A stretch of DNA of 64,000 nt from Cupriavidus sp. IDO. GTDB taxonomy: Bacteria; Pseudomonadota; Gammaproteobacteria; Burkholderiales; Burkholderiaceae. The notes beneath the pieces were generated by a model. It had not been told where the DNA came from. It made no database searches and saw nothing but the letters and a program-made list of their open reading frames with translations. Below are positions 51,301-59,649 of the stretch, one piece after another. How positions within the stretch are numbered: the first letter of the stretch is position 1; the number at the start of each line of letters is the position of its first letter. The position numbers and the translations under genes are program-made. Location of the stretch: positions 62,001 to 126,000 of the forward strand of contig NZ_JWMA01000165.1 in the NCBI RefSeq assembly GCF_000812465.1, given 5' to 3'.

Positions 51301-51334
51301 TCCTGGCCGGGCATTGCCCGGGTGCTGCAGACGT

Positions 51335-51360
51335 AAAAAAGCCCGGCTTCACAGCCGGGC
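51335..51360 (-). terminator. Intrinsic terminator for the peroxiredoxin gene
   Basis: Read on the minus strand: GCCCGGC, a 6-base loop, GCCGGGC, then six T residues. It serves the peroxiredoxin transcript and may also stop gcdH read-through in the other direction, helped by the hairpin CCGGGC-ATT-GCCCGG at 51307-51321. Confidence 0.8.
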
Positions 51361-51449
51361 CAAGCACACTACCAAGGAGACGACGAGGCTGCCCCCGTCG
51401 ATAAAACACCTGTGGTTCACGCCGGCCCCGCCTTCATGCGGGGCCGCGT

Positions 51450-52088
51450 TCATTTGTTGGGTTGCGGAGTGAGCCGCAGATAGGGCCGCACGGCCTTGTA
51501 GCCCTTCGGAAACTTCTCGCGAATCGCTGCCTCGTCCTTCAGCGACGGCACGATCACCACGTCATCGCCATCCTGCCAGTTGCCCGGCGTGGCCACGCTG
51601 TGGTTGTCGGTCAGCTGAAGCGAGTCGATCACGCGCAGGATTTCATTGAAATTGCGGCCGGTGCTGGCCGGATACGTGATGATCAGGCGCACCTTCTTCT
51701 TCGGATCGATGATGAACAGCGAGCGGACGGTCAGCGTTTCGCTAGCGTTCGGGTGGATCATGTCGTAGAGCTGCGAAACCTTGCGGTCTCCGTCGGCCAG
51801 GATCGGGAAGTTCACCGTGGTCGACTGCGTTTCGTTGATGTCCCGGATCCAGCCGTGGTGCGAGTCCACGCCATCGACCGACAGCGCAATGGCCTTGACG
51901 CCGCGGCGCGCGAATTCGTCCTTCAGCTTCGCCGTCAGGCCCAGCTCCGTAGTGCACACCGGCGTATAGTCGGCGGGATGCGAGAACAGCACGCCCCAGC
52001 CTTCGCCCAACCACTCATGAAACCGGATGCGGCCTTCGCTCGAGTCCTGCTCGAAGTCGGGGGCGATATCGCCAAGACGCAATGCCAT
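51450..52088 (-). CDS. 1-Cys peroxiredoxin (Prx6 type)
   Basis: A 212-residue peroxiredoxin that reduces peroxides. The peroxidatic Cys45 is in HPADYTPVCTTELG, and the Prx6-type C-terminal domain (LQLTDNHSVATPGNWQDGDD and FPKGYKAVRPYLR) is present. No typical resolving Cys is seen, so it is 1-Cys and depends on an external reductant. CAGGAGACAGAGC places ATG 52088 as the start; the longer frame to 52148 lacks a site. It ends at a clear terminator and stands alone. Confidence 0.93.
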   Translation of the reverse strand: MALRLGDIAPDFEQDSSEGRIRFHEWLGEGWGVLFSHPADYTPVCTTELGLTAKLKDEFARRGVKAIALSVDGVDSHHGWIRDINETQSTTVNFPILADGDRKVSQLYDMIHPNASETLTVRSLFIIDPKKKVRLIITYPASTGRNFNEILRVIDSLQLTDNHSVATPGNWQDGDDVVIVPSLKDEAAIREKFPKGYKAVRPYLRLTPQPNK

Positions 52089-52260
52089 GCTCTGTCTCCT
52101 GAGAAAAAACGAGTGGAACCAGAGTAATCGGATTGATATCCAACCCAAACGAATATAAAGTCACTACAAAATCACTCGAAGTCATAACGACATTTGTTGC
52201 CGTTCGCCTGAGCCACTTCCCGCGCACTTGTCCTAACTTGCCCTTGCCGGCGACGTGGTC

Positions 52261-52290
52261 TTGAAACCACGGTGGCCTGCCACATATGCT
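52261..52290 (+). promoter_or_regulatory. Candidate promoter of the DUF883 operon
   Basis: TTGAAA (52261-52266), 18 bases, TATGCT (52285-52290), followed by AAG. The extended form CATATGCTAAG resembles stationary-phase sigma-S -10 regions, which suits DUF883 genes. Confidence 0.4.
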
Positions 52291-52334
52291 AAGTAACAGA
52301 CAAGAAATGCCGTTAGCCACGCGAGGAAGGCAAA

Positions 52335-52661
52335 ATGTCAGAATCCGCACAATCCGAACCAACCGCCCGCAAACAGGAGAAACTGATGAGCGATGTCAAG
52401 ACCGTTCTGTCCGACGCCGAAGAACTGCTTAAGCAAGCGGCCTCGACCACCGGCGAAAAAGCTGCCGAACTGCGCGAGCGTGGCATGGGCCTGCTGAAGC
52501 AGGCAAAAGAAAAGGCCCAGGACCTGCAAGACGCCGTGGTGACAAAGAGCAAGGCTGCTGCCCGCGCAACCGACGACTACGTGCATGACCACCCGTGGCG
52601 CGCCGTTGGCGTGGCAGCCGGCGTTGGCCTGCTGATCGGCCTACTGCTGAACCGCAAGTAA
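52335..52661 (+). CDS. DUF883 (ElaB/YqjD-like) membrane-anchored protein
   Basis: A 108-residue protein with a long amphipathic helical region rich in Lys, Glu and Ala (residues 20-75) and a C-terminal membrane anchor (VGVAAGVGLLIGLLLNRK, ending GLLLNRK as in ElaB and YqjD). E. coli homologues bind ribosomes at the membrane in stationary phase. GAGGAAGG supports ATG 52335; an internal ATG at 52386 is possible. It is the first of three same-strand genes that match the order of the E. coli yqjD-yqjE-yqjK region. Confidence 0.9.
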   Translation: MSESAQSEPTARKQEKLMSDVKTVLSDAEELLKQAASTTGEKAAELRERGMGLLKQAKEKAQDLQDAVVTKSKAAARATDDYVHDHPWRAVGVAAGVGLLIGLLLNRK

Positions 52662-52674
52662 TCCAGGCAACACC

Positions 52675-52692
52675 GCGGCGCGCGTGCGCCGC
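52675..52692 (+). other. Hairpin after the DUF883 gene
   Basis: GCGGCGC, GCGT, GCGCCGC: a perfect 7-bp stem 13 bases past the stop, without a T run; possible attenuator or 3'-end stem in the operon. Confidence 0.4.
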
Positions 52693-52742
52693 TTCCATCA
52701 CGGTATCGCCCAGCATCAGATGAGGGAGATGCCAGTGGCCCG

Positions 52743-52768
52743 GGCCCGCGGCCCTCGCGCCGCGGGCC
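52743..52768 (+). other. Hairpin in the leader of the phage-holin-like gene
   Basis: GGCCCGCGGC, CCTCGC, GCCGCGGGCC: a perfect 10-bp stem 65 bases before the next start, without a T run. Confidence 0.4.
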
Positions 52769-52832
52769 TAGGCTGCGTCCGCTGAACGTGTGCCCGGCAA
52801 GCGCCGGCACATTGCTTGCTCGCCGGAGCCGC

Positions 52833-53213
52833 ATGAGCGAACCCACCGCCTCCCCCAAGTTTTTCGAGTCCCTGCGCAACCTGACCGGCTCGCTGGTGGC
52901 AATGGTCCAGACTCGCCTTGAACTGGCCAGCGTCGAGCTTGCCGAGGAGCGCACCCGGCTGATGAAGGTCGGTTTGCTGGCGTGCTTTGGCCTGGTCTTC
53001 TTCGGCCTGGCACTGCTGACGCTGACCGCGCTGATCGCCATCCTGTTCTGGGACACCTACCGCTGGCAGGCCCTTACCGGGCTGACGCTGGTCTACCTAC
53101 TGCTGTGCGCCGGCTGCCTGGCATTCGCACGCCACCTGGTGCGCAACGCCCCGCCGCTGTTCGAAGCCACGCTCGCCGAAATCGACAAAGACCGGGAGAT
53201 CCTGCGCCGATGA
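52833..53213 (+). CDS. Phage-holin-III-like membrane protein (YqjE family)
   Basis: A 126-residue membrane protein with an N-terminal amphipathic helix (LVAMVQTRLELASVELAEER) followed by two membrane segments at about residues 48-70 and 76-96. This is the YqjE/DUF1469 pattern, grouped in databases with phage-holin superfamily 3 but here a chromosomal envelope gene. Its stop overlaps the start of the next gene as ATGA. It lies after the DUF883 gene, as in E. coli. Confidence 0.85.
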   Translation: MSEPTASPKFFESLRNLTGSLVAMVQTRLELASVELAEERTRLMKVGLLACFGLVFFGLALLTLTALIAILFWDTYRWQALTGLTLVYLLLCAGCLAFARHLVRNAPPLFEATLAEIDKDREILRR

Positions 53214-53713
53214 GCACGCCACCCGAATCCCTGGAAGGCGCCGAAGCGCGTCGCCGCGAGCATGCGCGGCCCGTGCGCTTTTCGCGCGAAGTACGCCTGC
53301 CGCTGGCTGTGCGCAAGGAACTGCTGCTGACCCGCGCGGCGCTGGAACGCCACGATTGCTACCAGGCACTGCACCAGGTCCGGGGCGGTGCCCGCCGGCT
53401 TGGCAGCCTTGGTAGCTGGCTTCCGCGCATTTTTCGCCCGGGCTCGTGGACCAAAGTCCTTGGCCTGGCACACGACTACCCGCTCGTCAGCACGGCGCTC
53501 ACGCTGGCACTGCCGCTGGTAAAGCGCACGCCGGTTCTGCGGTGGACGTGGAAACTGTCGAAGGTCGGGCTCGTGGCTGGCGCCGCCTACTGGGCCTACA
53601 ACACCTGGCGCGAAGCAAAGAGCCAGGCTGTTCCTCCGGCAAGCGCGGGTTCCGCCCCCGTCAGCGGCGCACCCGCCGTCGATACCGGATTCCGCGATCC
53701 GCTGGTTCGCTGA
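53210..53713 (+). CDS. YqjK-like hypothetical protein
   Basis: A 167-residue protein translationally coupled to the YqjE-like gene by a 4-base ATGA overlap. The N-terminal third is basic and helical (VRKELLLTRAALERHDCYQA), with a weakly hydrophobic segment near residues 95-110 and another near 125-140, then a Pro/Ser/Ala-rich tail. By position it corresponds to YqjK, but sequence likeness is weak, so I leave it hypothetical. It converges on the GGDEF-EAL gene. Confidence 0.75.
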   Translation: MSTPPESLEGAEARRREHARPVRFSREVRLPLAVRKELLLTRAALERHDCYQALHQVRGGARRLGSLGSWLPRIFRPGSWTKVLGLAHDYPLVSTALTLALPLVKRTPVLRWTWKLSKVGLVAGAAYWAYNTWREAKSQAVPPASAGSAPVSGAPAVDTGFRDPLVR

Positions 53714-53727
53714 CGCTCGCGCCCGGA

Positions 53728-56562
53728 TTACCGGGCGGCAATCGCCAGCGGGGCTTCGCCGTCCTGCCTGTGCACTGCGTGGACAGCATGCACGTTGCCC
53801 AAGGAAAACGGGACCGGCAGGCCGATGTGATGGCCCTGCGCCAGGTCCACGCCCAGTTCGCGTAGCCGCACCAGCATCGCCTCGCTTTCGACAAATTCGG
53901 CGATAGTCTTCTTGCCCATGGCGTGCCCGATGCGCTGGATCACCTCCACCATCACCAGATTGACCGGGTCGTCCAGCATCTCCCGCACAAAACTGCCGTC
54001 GATCTTCAGGTAGGCCGCCGGCAGATGCTTGAGGTAGGTGAACGACGCCATGCCAGCACCGAAGTCATCGAGCGCGAAACTGCAGCCCAGCCGCTGCAGT
54101 TGCTCGATAAAGCTGGCGGCCTGCGCCAGGTTGCCAATGGCCGCCGTTTCGGTGACCTCGAAACAGATCGTGCTCAGCGCAACGCCGGCACGCTCCGCCT
54201 GCTCGCGCACGAACTCCGGAAAGTGGATGTCCGCCAACGACGATCCCGACAGGTTGATCGCGCAAGTCGCGATATCGCCGGCACACCCGCTCGCCAGCGT
54301 GGCGAACGCCGTTTCCACCACCCACCGGTCGATCATCGGCATCAGGTTATAGCGTTCGCAGGCCGGCACGAATGCCATCGGCGGCACCAGCTGCCCACGC
54401 TCGCCGACCATGCGCAACAACAGCTCGACATGCCGCCCCGCTCCGCCATCGTCCTGTAGCGGGACAATCTCCTGCGCGTACAGGCAGAAGCGTCCCGCGG
54501 CAAGCGCTGAATGGACGCGGCTCACCCATTCCATCTCGCCGTGCCGCATCCGCACCACGCTATCGTGCGGATGGTAGACCTGCACCCGGTTGCGGCCGCA
54601 TTCCTTGGCCATGTAGCAGGCGGCATCGGCAGCGCTGAGCGCCTCGGCCACCCCGCCGGCGTGCCCGTCGAGCGCCACCAGGCCGATGCTGACTCCCAGC
54701 GTGAACGTGCGCTGCCTGTGCACGAAGCGGAAGCCGGAAATCGCGCGGCGCAGCGCTTCCGCCACGCGCTCGCTGTCTGCGCCAACGCAATGCTCCAGCA
54801 GGATGCCGAATTCGTCGCCGCCCAGGCGCGCCAGCGTATCGCCCTTGCGCAGCTGGCTGCGCATGAGCTCTGCCATCTGCCGGATCAGTTCATCGCCAGC
54901 GGCGTGTCCGCAGGTATCGTTGACGACCTTGAACTGGTCGAGATCCAGGTACATCAGGCTGTGCATGCGGCCTTCATCGCGCGGGCGTGCCAGCGCGGCG
55001 GCCAGGCGCCGCTCGAATTCCGCGCGGTTGACCAGCCCGGTCAGCGCGTCATGACTGGCCTCGTAGATCAACTGCGCGGCATGCGCGCGCTCCTGGCTGA
55101 CATCATGCAGCACCACCACCACGCCGATCACCTGTGCCGCCCGGTCCCGGATCAGGGACACCGATGCCTTGACCGCGACAGGAGGCCCACCGCGCCGCAC
55201 CAGCAGCAAGGTCTGATTTGGCCAGTGCTGCTGCAAACCCAGCGTAACGAGATCCGGCACCGGCACCTTGCTGCCCTCCTCCTCCAGCACACAGACCTGG
55301 GCAAGCGGCAGGCCCACGGCCTCGTCCTCGCGCCATCCGGTCAGCGCCTCCGCCGCCGGATTCAGCGAGCCGACCCTCCCCCAGACGTCCGTGGTGACCA
55401 CCGCATCGCCGATGGCCTGCAGGGTGACCTGCGCGCGTTCCTTCTCGGCAAACAGCTGCGCCTCGTAGCGCTTGTTGTCGGAAATATCGGAAAGTGAGCC
55501 GGCCATGCGCGCGTGCCGCCGCCTGGCGCCTCGCACCATGCGTCCACGCGCGCGGACCCACAGGTAGTCGCCACTGCGGGTGCGCAGACGGAACTCGGCA
55601 TCGTAGGGCTTGCCGCTGCGCAGATACCTGGTGAGCTTTTCTTCGAAGGCGCAGTGATCGGATGGATGCAACAGCCCCAGCACGGTCTCGCGCGCGTGCG
55701 GCAGCTCGTCCGGCGCAAAGCCGAGCATCTGCGCGCATCGCGGCGAGAAATAGAGTTCGCCGCGTTCCAGGTGCCAGTCCCACAGGCCGTCATTGCTGCC
55801 GCCCACGGCCAGTTGCAGTTGCTCTTCGCTCAACGCCAGGGCCTCGCGCAGCCTGTGTTCGCGCCGCAGCCTGCCTTGCGACAGCAGGATCGCCGACAGC
55901 AGCAACGCCGCCGCCGCCACCGCGCTGCCGGTTGTCAGCAGCCGCGTGACCCGGCGCGACGCCTGGCCAAGATTGTCCGAAAACGCAAGTTCGAGCGGTG
56001 TCAGCCGGCCGTCGATCTCGACAATGCTGCGCAGGATCGGCTCGACGCAGCGCTTGCCGCAATCGGGCTGCGCGGCAAGGCGGTGCAGCGCAAGCGCCTG
56101 GGCATGCAGCGCGCCGATCTCGAGGTCGCCGGCCGCCCATACGCGGATGGCGGCATCGACTTCCTCGATGTTGCGGAAATTGCGGTAGAGCCGGATCATG
56201 CCCGGAATGTCGTCAGCATGATTGCCACCGGCGCTCAGGCCCGCCCGGGCCCGATCGAAATCGGGCTGGTCGCGGTCCAGCTCCACCCGTGCCTGATGGT
56301 CGCCCAGGGGAATCGCGATGGCGGCCAGGTAGGCGGCGAAATCGGCCGGGTTGCGATACTCGCCGTAGCGCAGCAGGTGCATGACGGCGTTCTTCTGTCC
56401 CTTGGACCACTGGCTCTCGCCGGCAACAAACGCACGCGCCGCGGAAAGCAGGTCGAGACTGGCGATGCTGAACAGCGCCAGCGCAACAACAACAGGAACG
56501 AACGGCCAGATGATGCGCAATACATGCCCACTGGCCGGCAAGGAAACGCCTGTTTGCCGCAT
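53728..56562 (-). CDS. Membrane PAS-PAS-GGDEF-EAL cyclic-di-GMP protein
   Basis: A 944-residue signalling protein. An N-terminal membrane helix (about 15-40), a periplasmic sensor domain, and a second membrane helix near 210-230 lead to two PAS domains (about 250-370 and 380-500), a GGDEF domain and an EAL domain. The GGDEF signature is intact (ARLGGDEFGILLEH), so cyclic-di-GMP synthesis is likely. The EAL motif reads ELL (HVELLLRM) but keeps the Glu, and LDDFGAG, LKIDGSFV and IAEFVES follow, so hydrolysis may also work. It lies alone, converging on the YqjK-like gene. Confidence 0.92.
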   Translation of the reverse strand: MRQTGVSLPASGHVLRIIWPFVPVVVALALFSIASLDLLSAARAFVAGESQWSKGQKNAVMHLLRYGEYRNPADFAAYLAAIAIPLGDHQARVELDRDQPDFDRARAGLSAGGNHADDIPGMIRLYRNFRNIEEVDAAIRVWAAGDLEIGALHAQALALHRLAAQPDCGKRCVEPILRSIVEIDGRLTPLELAFSDNLGQASRRVTRLLTTGSAVAAAALLLSAILLSQGRLRREHRLREALALSEEQLQLAVGGSNDGLWDWHLERGELYFSPRCAQMLGFAPDELPHARETVLGLLHPSDHCAFEEKLTRYLRSGKPYDAEFRLRTRSGDYLWVRARGRMVRGARRRHARMAGSLSDISDNKRYEAQLFAEKERAQVTLQAIGDAVVTTDVWGRVGSLNPAAEALTGWREDEAVGLPLAQVCVLEEEGSKVPVPDLVTLGLQQHWPNQTLLLVRRGGPPVAVKASVSLIRDRAAQVIGVVVVLHDVSQERAHAAQLIYEASHDALTGLVNRAEFERRLAAALARPRDEGRMHSLMYLDLDQFKVVNDTCGHAAGDELIRQMAELMRSQLRKGDTLARLGGDEFGILLEHCVGADSERVAEALRRAISGFRFVHRQRTFTLGVSIGLVALDGHAGGVAEALSAADAACYMAKECGRNRVQVYHPHDSVVRMRHGEMEWVSRVHSALAAGRFCLYAQEIVPLQDDGGAGRHVELLLRMVGERGQLVPPMAFVPACERYNLMPMIDRWVVETAFATLASGCAGDIATCAINLSGSSLADIHFPEFVREQAERAGVALSTICFEVTETAAIGNLAQAASFIEQLQRLGCSFALDDFGAGMASFTYLKHLPAAYLKIDGSFVREMLDDPVNLVMVEVIQRIGHAMGKKTIAEFVESEAMLVRLRELGVDLAQGHHIGLPVPFSLGNVHAVHAVHRQDGEAPLAIAAR

Positions 56563-56599
56563 AGGGACCCCGGCCGGCTGGCTGCCGGCTCTGTGTGAG

Positions 56600-56621
56600 G
56601 GCCGCGCCGGAGGCGGCGCGG
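56600..56621. other. Hairpin upstream of the GGDEF-EAL gene
   Basis: GCCGCGCCG, GAGG, CGGCGCGGC: a perfect 9-bp stem 38 bases before the start codon, so it would sit in the mRNA leader on the minus strand. Confidence 0.35.
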
Positions 56622-56726
56622 CTGTCCCATTGTCCTGCGCGGCGCGGGCGAAGTCTCTAACTCGAAATAGTTAATGCGGCAACGCGCGGCAGCCCGCAGC
56701 GCCCCATCGCCACGGATGCGCAAATG

Positions 56727-56760
56727 AAAAAGGCCTCGCAGATTCCTGCGAGGCCTTTTT
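56727..56760. terminator. Bidirectional terminator after tRNA-Lys
   Basis: AAAAAGGCCTCGCAG, ATTC, CTGCGAGGCCTTTTT: a perfect 15-bp inverted repeat with A and T tails. It directly follows the tRNA on the minus strand. Confidence 0.9.
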
Positions 56761-56767
56761 GAAATAC

Positions 56768-56843
56768 TGGTGGGTCGTGCGTGACTCGAACACGCGACCA
56801 ACGGATTAAAAGTCCGCTGCTCTACCGACTGAGCTAACGACCC
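56768..56843 (-). tRNA. tRNA-Lys (TTT anticodon)
   Basis: A 76-base gene with encoded CCA. The acceptor stem is GGGTCGT/ACGACCC, the D arm contains AGCTCAGTCGGTAGAGC, the anticodon loop is CTTTTAA with TTT at 56808-56810, and the T arm has GTTCGAGTC. All stems pair well. It has a near-consensus promoter upstream and a strong terminator downstream, so it is a single-gene transcript. Confidence 0.97.
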
Positions 56844-56860
56844 GAAAAAACAGAACCGCG

Positions 56861-56890
56861 ATTATAGGGATACCCTTCTCGGCGTGTCAA
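56861..56890 (-). promoter_or_regulatory. Promoter of tRNA-Lys
   Basis: On the minus strand, TTGACA (56890-56885), an 18-base spacer, TATAAT (56866-56861): both hexamers are perfect consensus. Transcription should begin about 10 bases before the mature tRNA. Confidence 0.85.
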
Positions 56891-56909
56891 GCCTGCACAT
56901 GGGCCCCGG

Positions 56910-58025
56910 CTAAACCATGCGCTCCAGACGCCATATCTGGTAGCGGAACGCCAGCACCGCACCGGTGAGGATACCCGCAAGCGCGATGAAGGAGCCGATG
57001 GCCAGTGTCGACACGCCCGACAGCCCCTGCCCCACCGTGCAGCCCAGCGCCGTCACGCCGCCGGCGCCCATCAGGATGCCGCCTACCATGTGATTGGCCA
57101 CGTCCTCTGCATTGCCGAACCCTTCCCAGCGGAAGGTGCGCGTCGCCAGCGCATAGATCGCCGCGCCGGCGATCACGCCGATGACGCTGACGATGCCGAT
57201 GGTCAGAACCTTGCTCTTGTCGCTGAACATCATCAGCCAGTCGAGCGTATAGGCGTAAGGCGCGACGAAGCTGAGGCTCTCCATGCGACCGCTGTTGGTG
57301 GCGGCGAAGAGCTCTTCCAGCGTATTGGGATCCTCGGCCACATAGCCGATATGGCCCGACACGTACCACATGCCCACGATGATCAGCCCGACCGCAATGC
57401 CGCCAAGGAGGTTGTCGAAGGAGCGGAAGTTGCGCGCGGCCAGCGCCCAGACCACCAGCGCGCCGCCGAGCAGCAGCGCCAGCCACATCTGCAGCGCACC
57501 GCGCGCAACGCCTGTGCCCTGTGCAAGCAGCGAAGGCAGATCCTGCGTCGTCGGCAGCGTCAGCGATACCGCATCCACGGTGTTGACCCGCACCACGCCG
57601 AACAGGCCGCGCAGCGTCATGTACGCGGACAGCCCGAGGAAGACAAACACCACCACCGACTTCAGGTTGCCGGCACCGATGCGCACCAGCGTCTTGCTGC
57701 CGCAGCCCGACGCCAGCACCATGCCGAAGCCGAACATCAGGCCGCCCACCAGCGCGGACAACCAGCTCAGCTTGCTGGCCGCATAGATGGTCTTGGTCGG
57801 GTCGATCTGGCCGGCCCAGGCCAGCACGCCGGTGCCGATCATGGCCACGCCGATCGCCAGGCCCCACATGCGCATGCGGCTCCAGTCGCCCATGTTGACG
57901 ACATCCGAGACCGCACCCATGGTGCAGAAGTGCGTGCGCTGCAGGACCGCGCCGAACAGGAAGGTCAGGACAAACGTGCTCAGCAGCACGGTGCGCGAGA
58001 GCGCGGCAATATCGATTTCAGGCAT
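56910..58025 (-). CDS. YeeE/YedE-family transporter (sulfur compound uptake)
   Basis: A 371-residue membrane protein with nine or ten helices and the YeeE/YedE family Cys-containing motifs THFCTMGAVSD near the start, LASGCGSKTLVR near residue 106 and LGCTVGQGLSGVS near residue 325. In TsuA, a thiosulfate importer of this family, such cysteines relay the substrate across the membrane. Whether this one carries thiosulfate or another sulfur species is unknown. It follows queC after 41 bases on the same strand. Confidence 0.9.
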   Translation of the reverse strand: MPEIDIAALSRTVLLSTFVLTFLFGAVLQRTHFCTMGAVSDVVNMGDWSRMRMWGLAIGVAMIGTGVLAWAGQIDPTKTIYAASKLSWLSALVGGLMFGFGMVLASGCGSKTLVRIGAGNLKSVVVFVFLGLSAYMTLRGLFGVVRVNTVDAVSLTLPTTQDLPSLLAQGTGVARGALQMWLALLLGGALVVWALAARNFRSFDNLLGGIAVGLIIVGMWYVSGHIGYVAEDPNTLEELFAATNSGRMESLSFVAPYAYTLDWLMMFSDKSKVLTIGIVSVIGVIAGAAIYALATRTFRWEGFGNAEDVANHMVGGILMGAGGVTALGCTVGQGLSGVSTLAIGSFIALAGILTGAVLAFRYQIWRLERMV

Positions 58026-58066
58026 GTCGGGGGCGGTTGCGGGCGAAAACTGCGGCCAGGCGGTGC

Positions 58067-58750
58067 TCAGGCGGCGCTCTGGTAGCGGGTCGGGTCAGGC
58101 ACGCCGGCGGCTTCGAAACCGGCTCGGCGGATCCGGCAGGAATCGCATACGCCGCAGGCGCGGCCATCGTCGTCGGCCTGGTAGCACGATACCGTGAGGC
58201 TGTAGTCGACGCCCAGGCGGATGCCGGCGCGGATGATCTCGCCCTTGGTCATGTCGATGATGGGCGCATGCACGCGGAAGCGGTCGCCCTCGACACCGGC
58301 CTTGGTCGCAAGGTTGGCGAGCGTTTCATACGCCGCCACGTATTCCGGGCGGCAGTCCGGATAGCCCGAGTAGTCGACCGCGTTGGCGCCGAAGAACAGG
58401 TCGCGGCCGCCGACGGCCTCGGCCCAGCCGAGCGCCAGCGACAGCATGATGGTATTGCGCGCCGGCACGTAGGTGATCGGGATGCCCACGGACGCACCAT
58501 CGGTCGGCACGTCGAGGGTGTCGTCGGTCAGCGCGGAACCGCCGAAGCGGCGCAGGTCGAGGTCGACGATCTCGTGGCGCACCGCGCCGAGCGCGCCGGC
58601 CACGCGTTTGGCGGCTTCCAGCTCGGATGAATGGCGCTGGCCATAGCGCATCGACAGGGCATAGGTCTCGAAACCCTGTGCCTTGGCCATGGCAAGTACG
58701 GTGGCGGAGTCGAGTCCGCCGGATAGCAGGACGATGGCGCGTTTGGTCAT
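58067..58750 (-). CDS. queC: 7-cyano-7-deazaguanine synthase
   Basis: A 227-residue ATP-dependent enzyme that makes preQ0 from 7-carboxy-7-deazaguanine in queuosine biosynthesis. The PP-loop motif LLSGGLDSATVL is at the N-terminus, and the zinc-binding Cys cluster CYQADDDGRACGVCDSC is at the C-terminus. ATG 58750 gives a normal length; the frame to 58783 is slightly longer without support. It lies directly downstream of the tol-pal operon but beyond a terminator, as in many proteobacteria where queC or queE is close to tol-pal. Confidence 0.97.
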   Translation of the reverse strand: MTKRAIVLLSGGLDSATVLAMAKAQGFETYALSMRYGQRHSSELEAAKRVAGALGAVRHEIVDLDLRRFGGSALTDDTLDVPTDGASVGIPITYVPARNTIMLSLALGWAEAVGGRDLFFGANAVDYSGYPDCRPEYVAAYETLANLATKAGVEGDRFRVHAPIIDMTKGEIIRAGIRLGVDYSLTVSCYQADDDGRACGVCDSCRIRRAGFEAAGVPDPTRYQSAA

Positions 58751-58821
58751 GATTGCAAGGCGCGCCGCCCGGGCAGCGCGCAAAAAATTCAGGCGAATCA
58801 GTTATTTTAGCGCGACACAAG

Positions 58822-58847
58822 AAAAAGGCCCGCTGAACGCGGGCCTT
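58822..58847 (-). terminator. Terminator of the tol-pal operon
   Basis: Read on the minus strand: AAGGCCCGC, a 5-base loop, GCGGGCCTT and a run of five T. It lies about 25 bases after the cpoB stop and separates the operon from queC. Confidence 0.8.
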
Positions 58848-58872
58848 GCAGTCGGAGGCACAGCCGGACGGC

Positions 58873-59631
58873 TTACTTCAGGCTCTTCAGCCGGTTGCTC
58901 GCAGCCTGGGCGCCCTCGGTGCCGGGATACTTGGCCACCACCTGCTCCAGCGTCTTGCGGGCCGCGGCCTTCTGGCCCGATTCGAGCTGGTTGTTGGCGA
59001 TCGCGATCATCGCATCCGGCGCCTTCGGATGGGTCGGGTTGGCCTGGAGCATGTTCTGCAGGACCGCCGTCGACCCCTTGTAGTCGCGCTGGGCATACAG
59101 CGAGTTGCCGAGCCAGAACTGCGCCAGCGGCAGGTACGGGCTCTGCGGATACTTCTTGATAAACCCCGAGAAGGAACTGCCCGCGCTCTTGAAATCGCCG
59201 GCCTGGAACTGCTTGAGGGCGGCGTCGTACTCGGGCTTCTCGTTCGGCTGCGACAGTCCTTCGCGGCCATCTACGGTGACCTGCTGCGGCTCGAATTTCT
59301 TCAGGCGCGCATCCAGGTCAGCGTAGTAGTCCTTCTGCTGCTTCTGCAGCGTATCCACGGTGTTCTGCAACACCTCATTCTGGCCGCGCAGACGCGCCAC
59401 TTCCTGGCGCAGACCTTCGAGCTGGTTCTGCATGTCAAGCGTGGTGCGGCTGTTCTGCTCGATGCGCTGCGTCGCGGTCGCCTGGAAACCGTTGAACTGG
59501 TCGCGCAGGGTAATGACCGCGCGACGCGCTTCGTCATCGTCGAAAACGCCAGCATGCACCTGGGTAAGCGGCAACATGCCGCCGCCGGAGACGGCGGCGA
59601 GCCACAACAGGGTGGAAACGCGTGCTTTCAT
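58873..59631 (-). CDS. cpoB: Cell division coordinator CpoB (tol-pal YbgF)
   Basis: A 252-residue periplasmic protein that links Tol-Pal energy use to PBP1B during division. A signal peptide (about 1-27) is followed by a trimerising coiled coil (about 55-105, rich in Gln/Glu/Leu) and three TPR repeats from about 130, including YDAALKQFQAGDFKSAGSSF and PLAQFWLGNSLYAQRDY. Length fits the family. It is the last gene of the tol-pal operon, 18 bases after pal. Confidence 0.95.
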   Translation of the reverse strand: MKARVSTLLWLAAVSGGGMLPLTQVHAGVFDDDEARRAVITLRDQFNGFQATATQRIEQNSRTTLDMQNQLEGLRQEVARLRGQNEVLQNTVDTLQKQQKDYYADLDARLKKFEPQQVTVDGREGLSQPNEKPEYDAALKQFQAGDFKSAGSSFSGFIKKYPQSPYLPLAQFWLGNSLYAQRDYKGSTAVLQNMLQANPTHPKAPDAMIAIANNQLESGQKAAARKTLEQVVAKYPGTEGAQAASNRLKSLK

Positions 59632-59649
59632 GGATTGGCTGTCCGCAGA

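Noticed and set aside
58751..58821. preQ1 riboswitch upstream of queC
   Set aside because: The gap is short and I could not recognise the expected pseudoknot elements. queC is preceded only by the tol-pal terminator.
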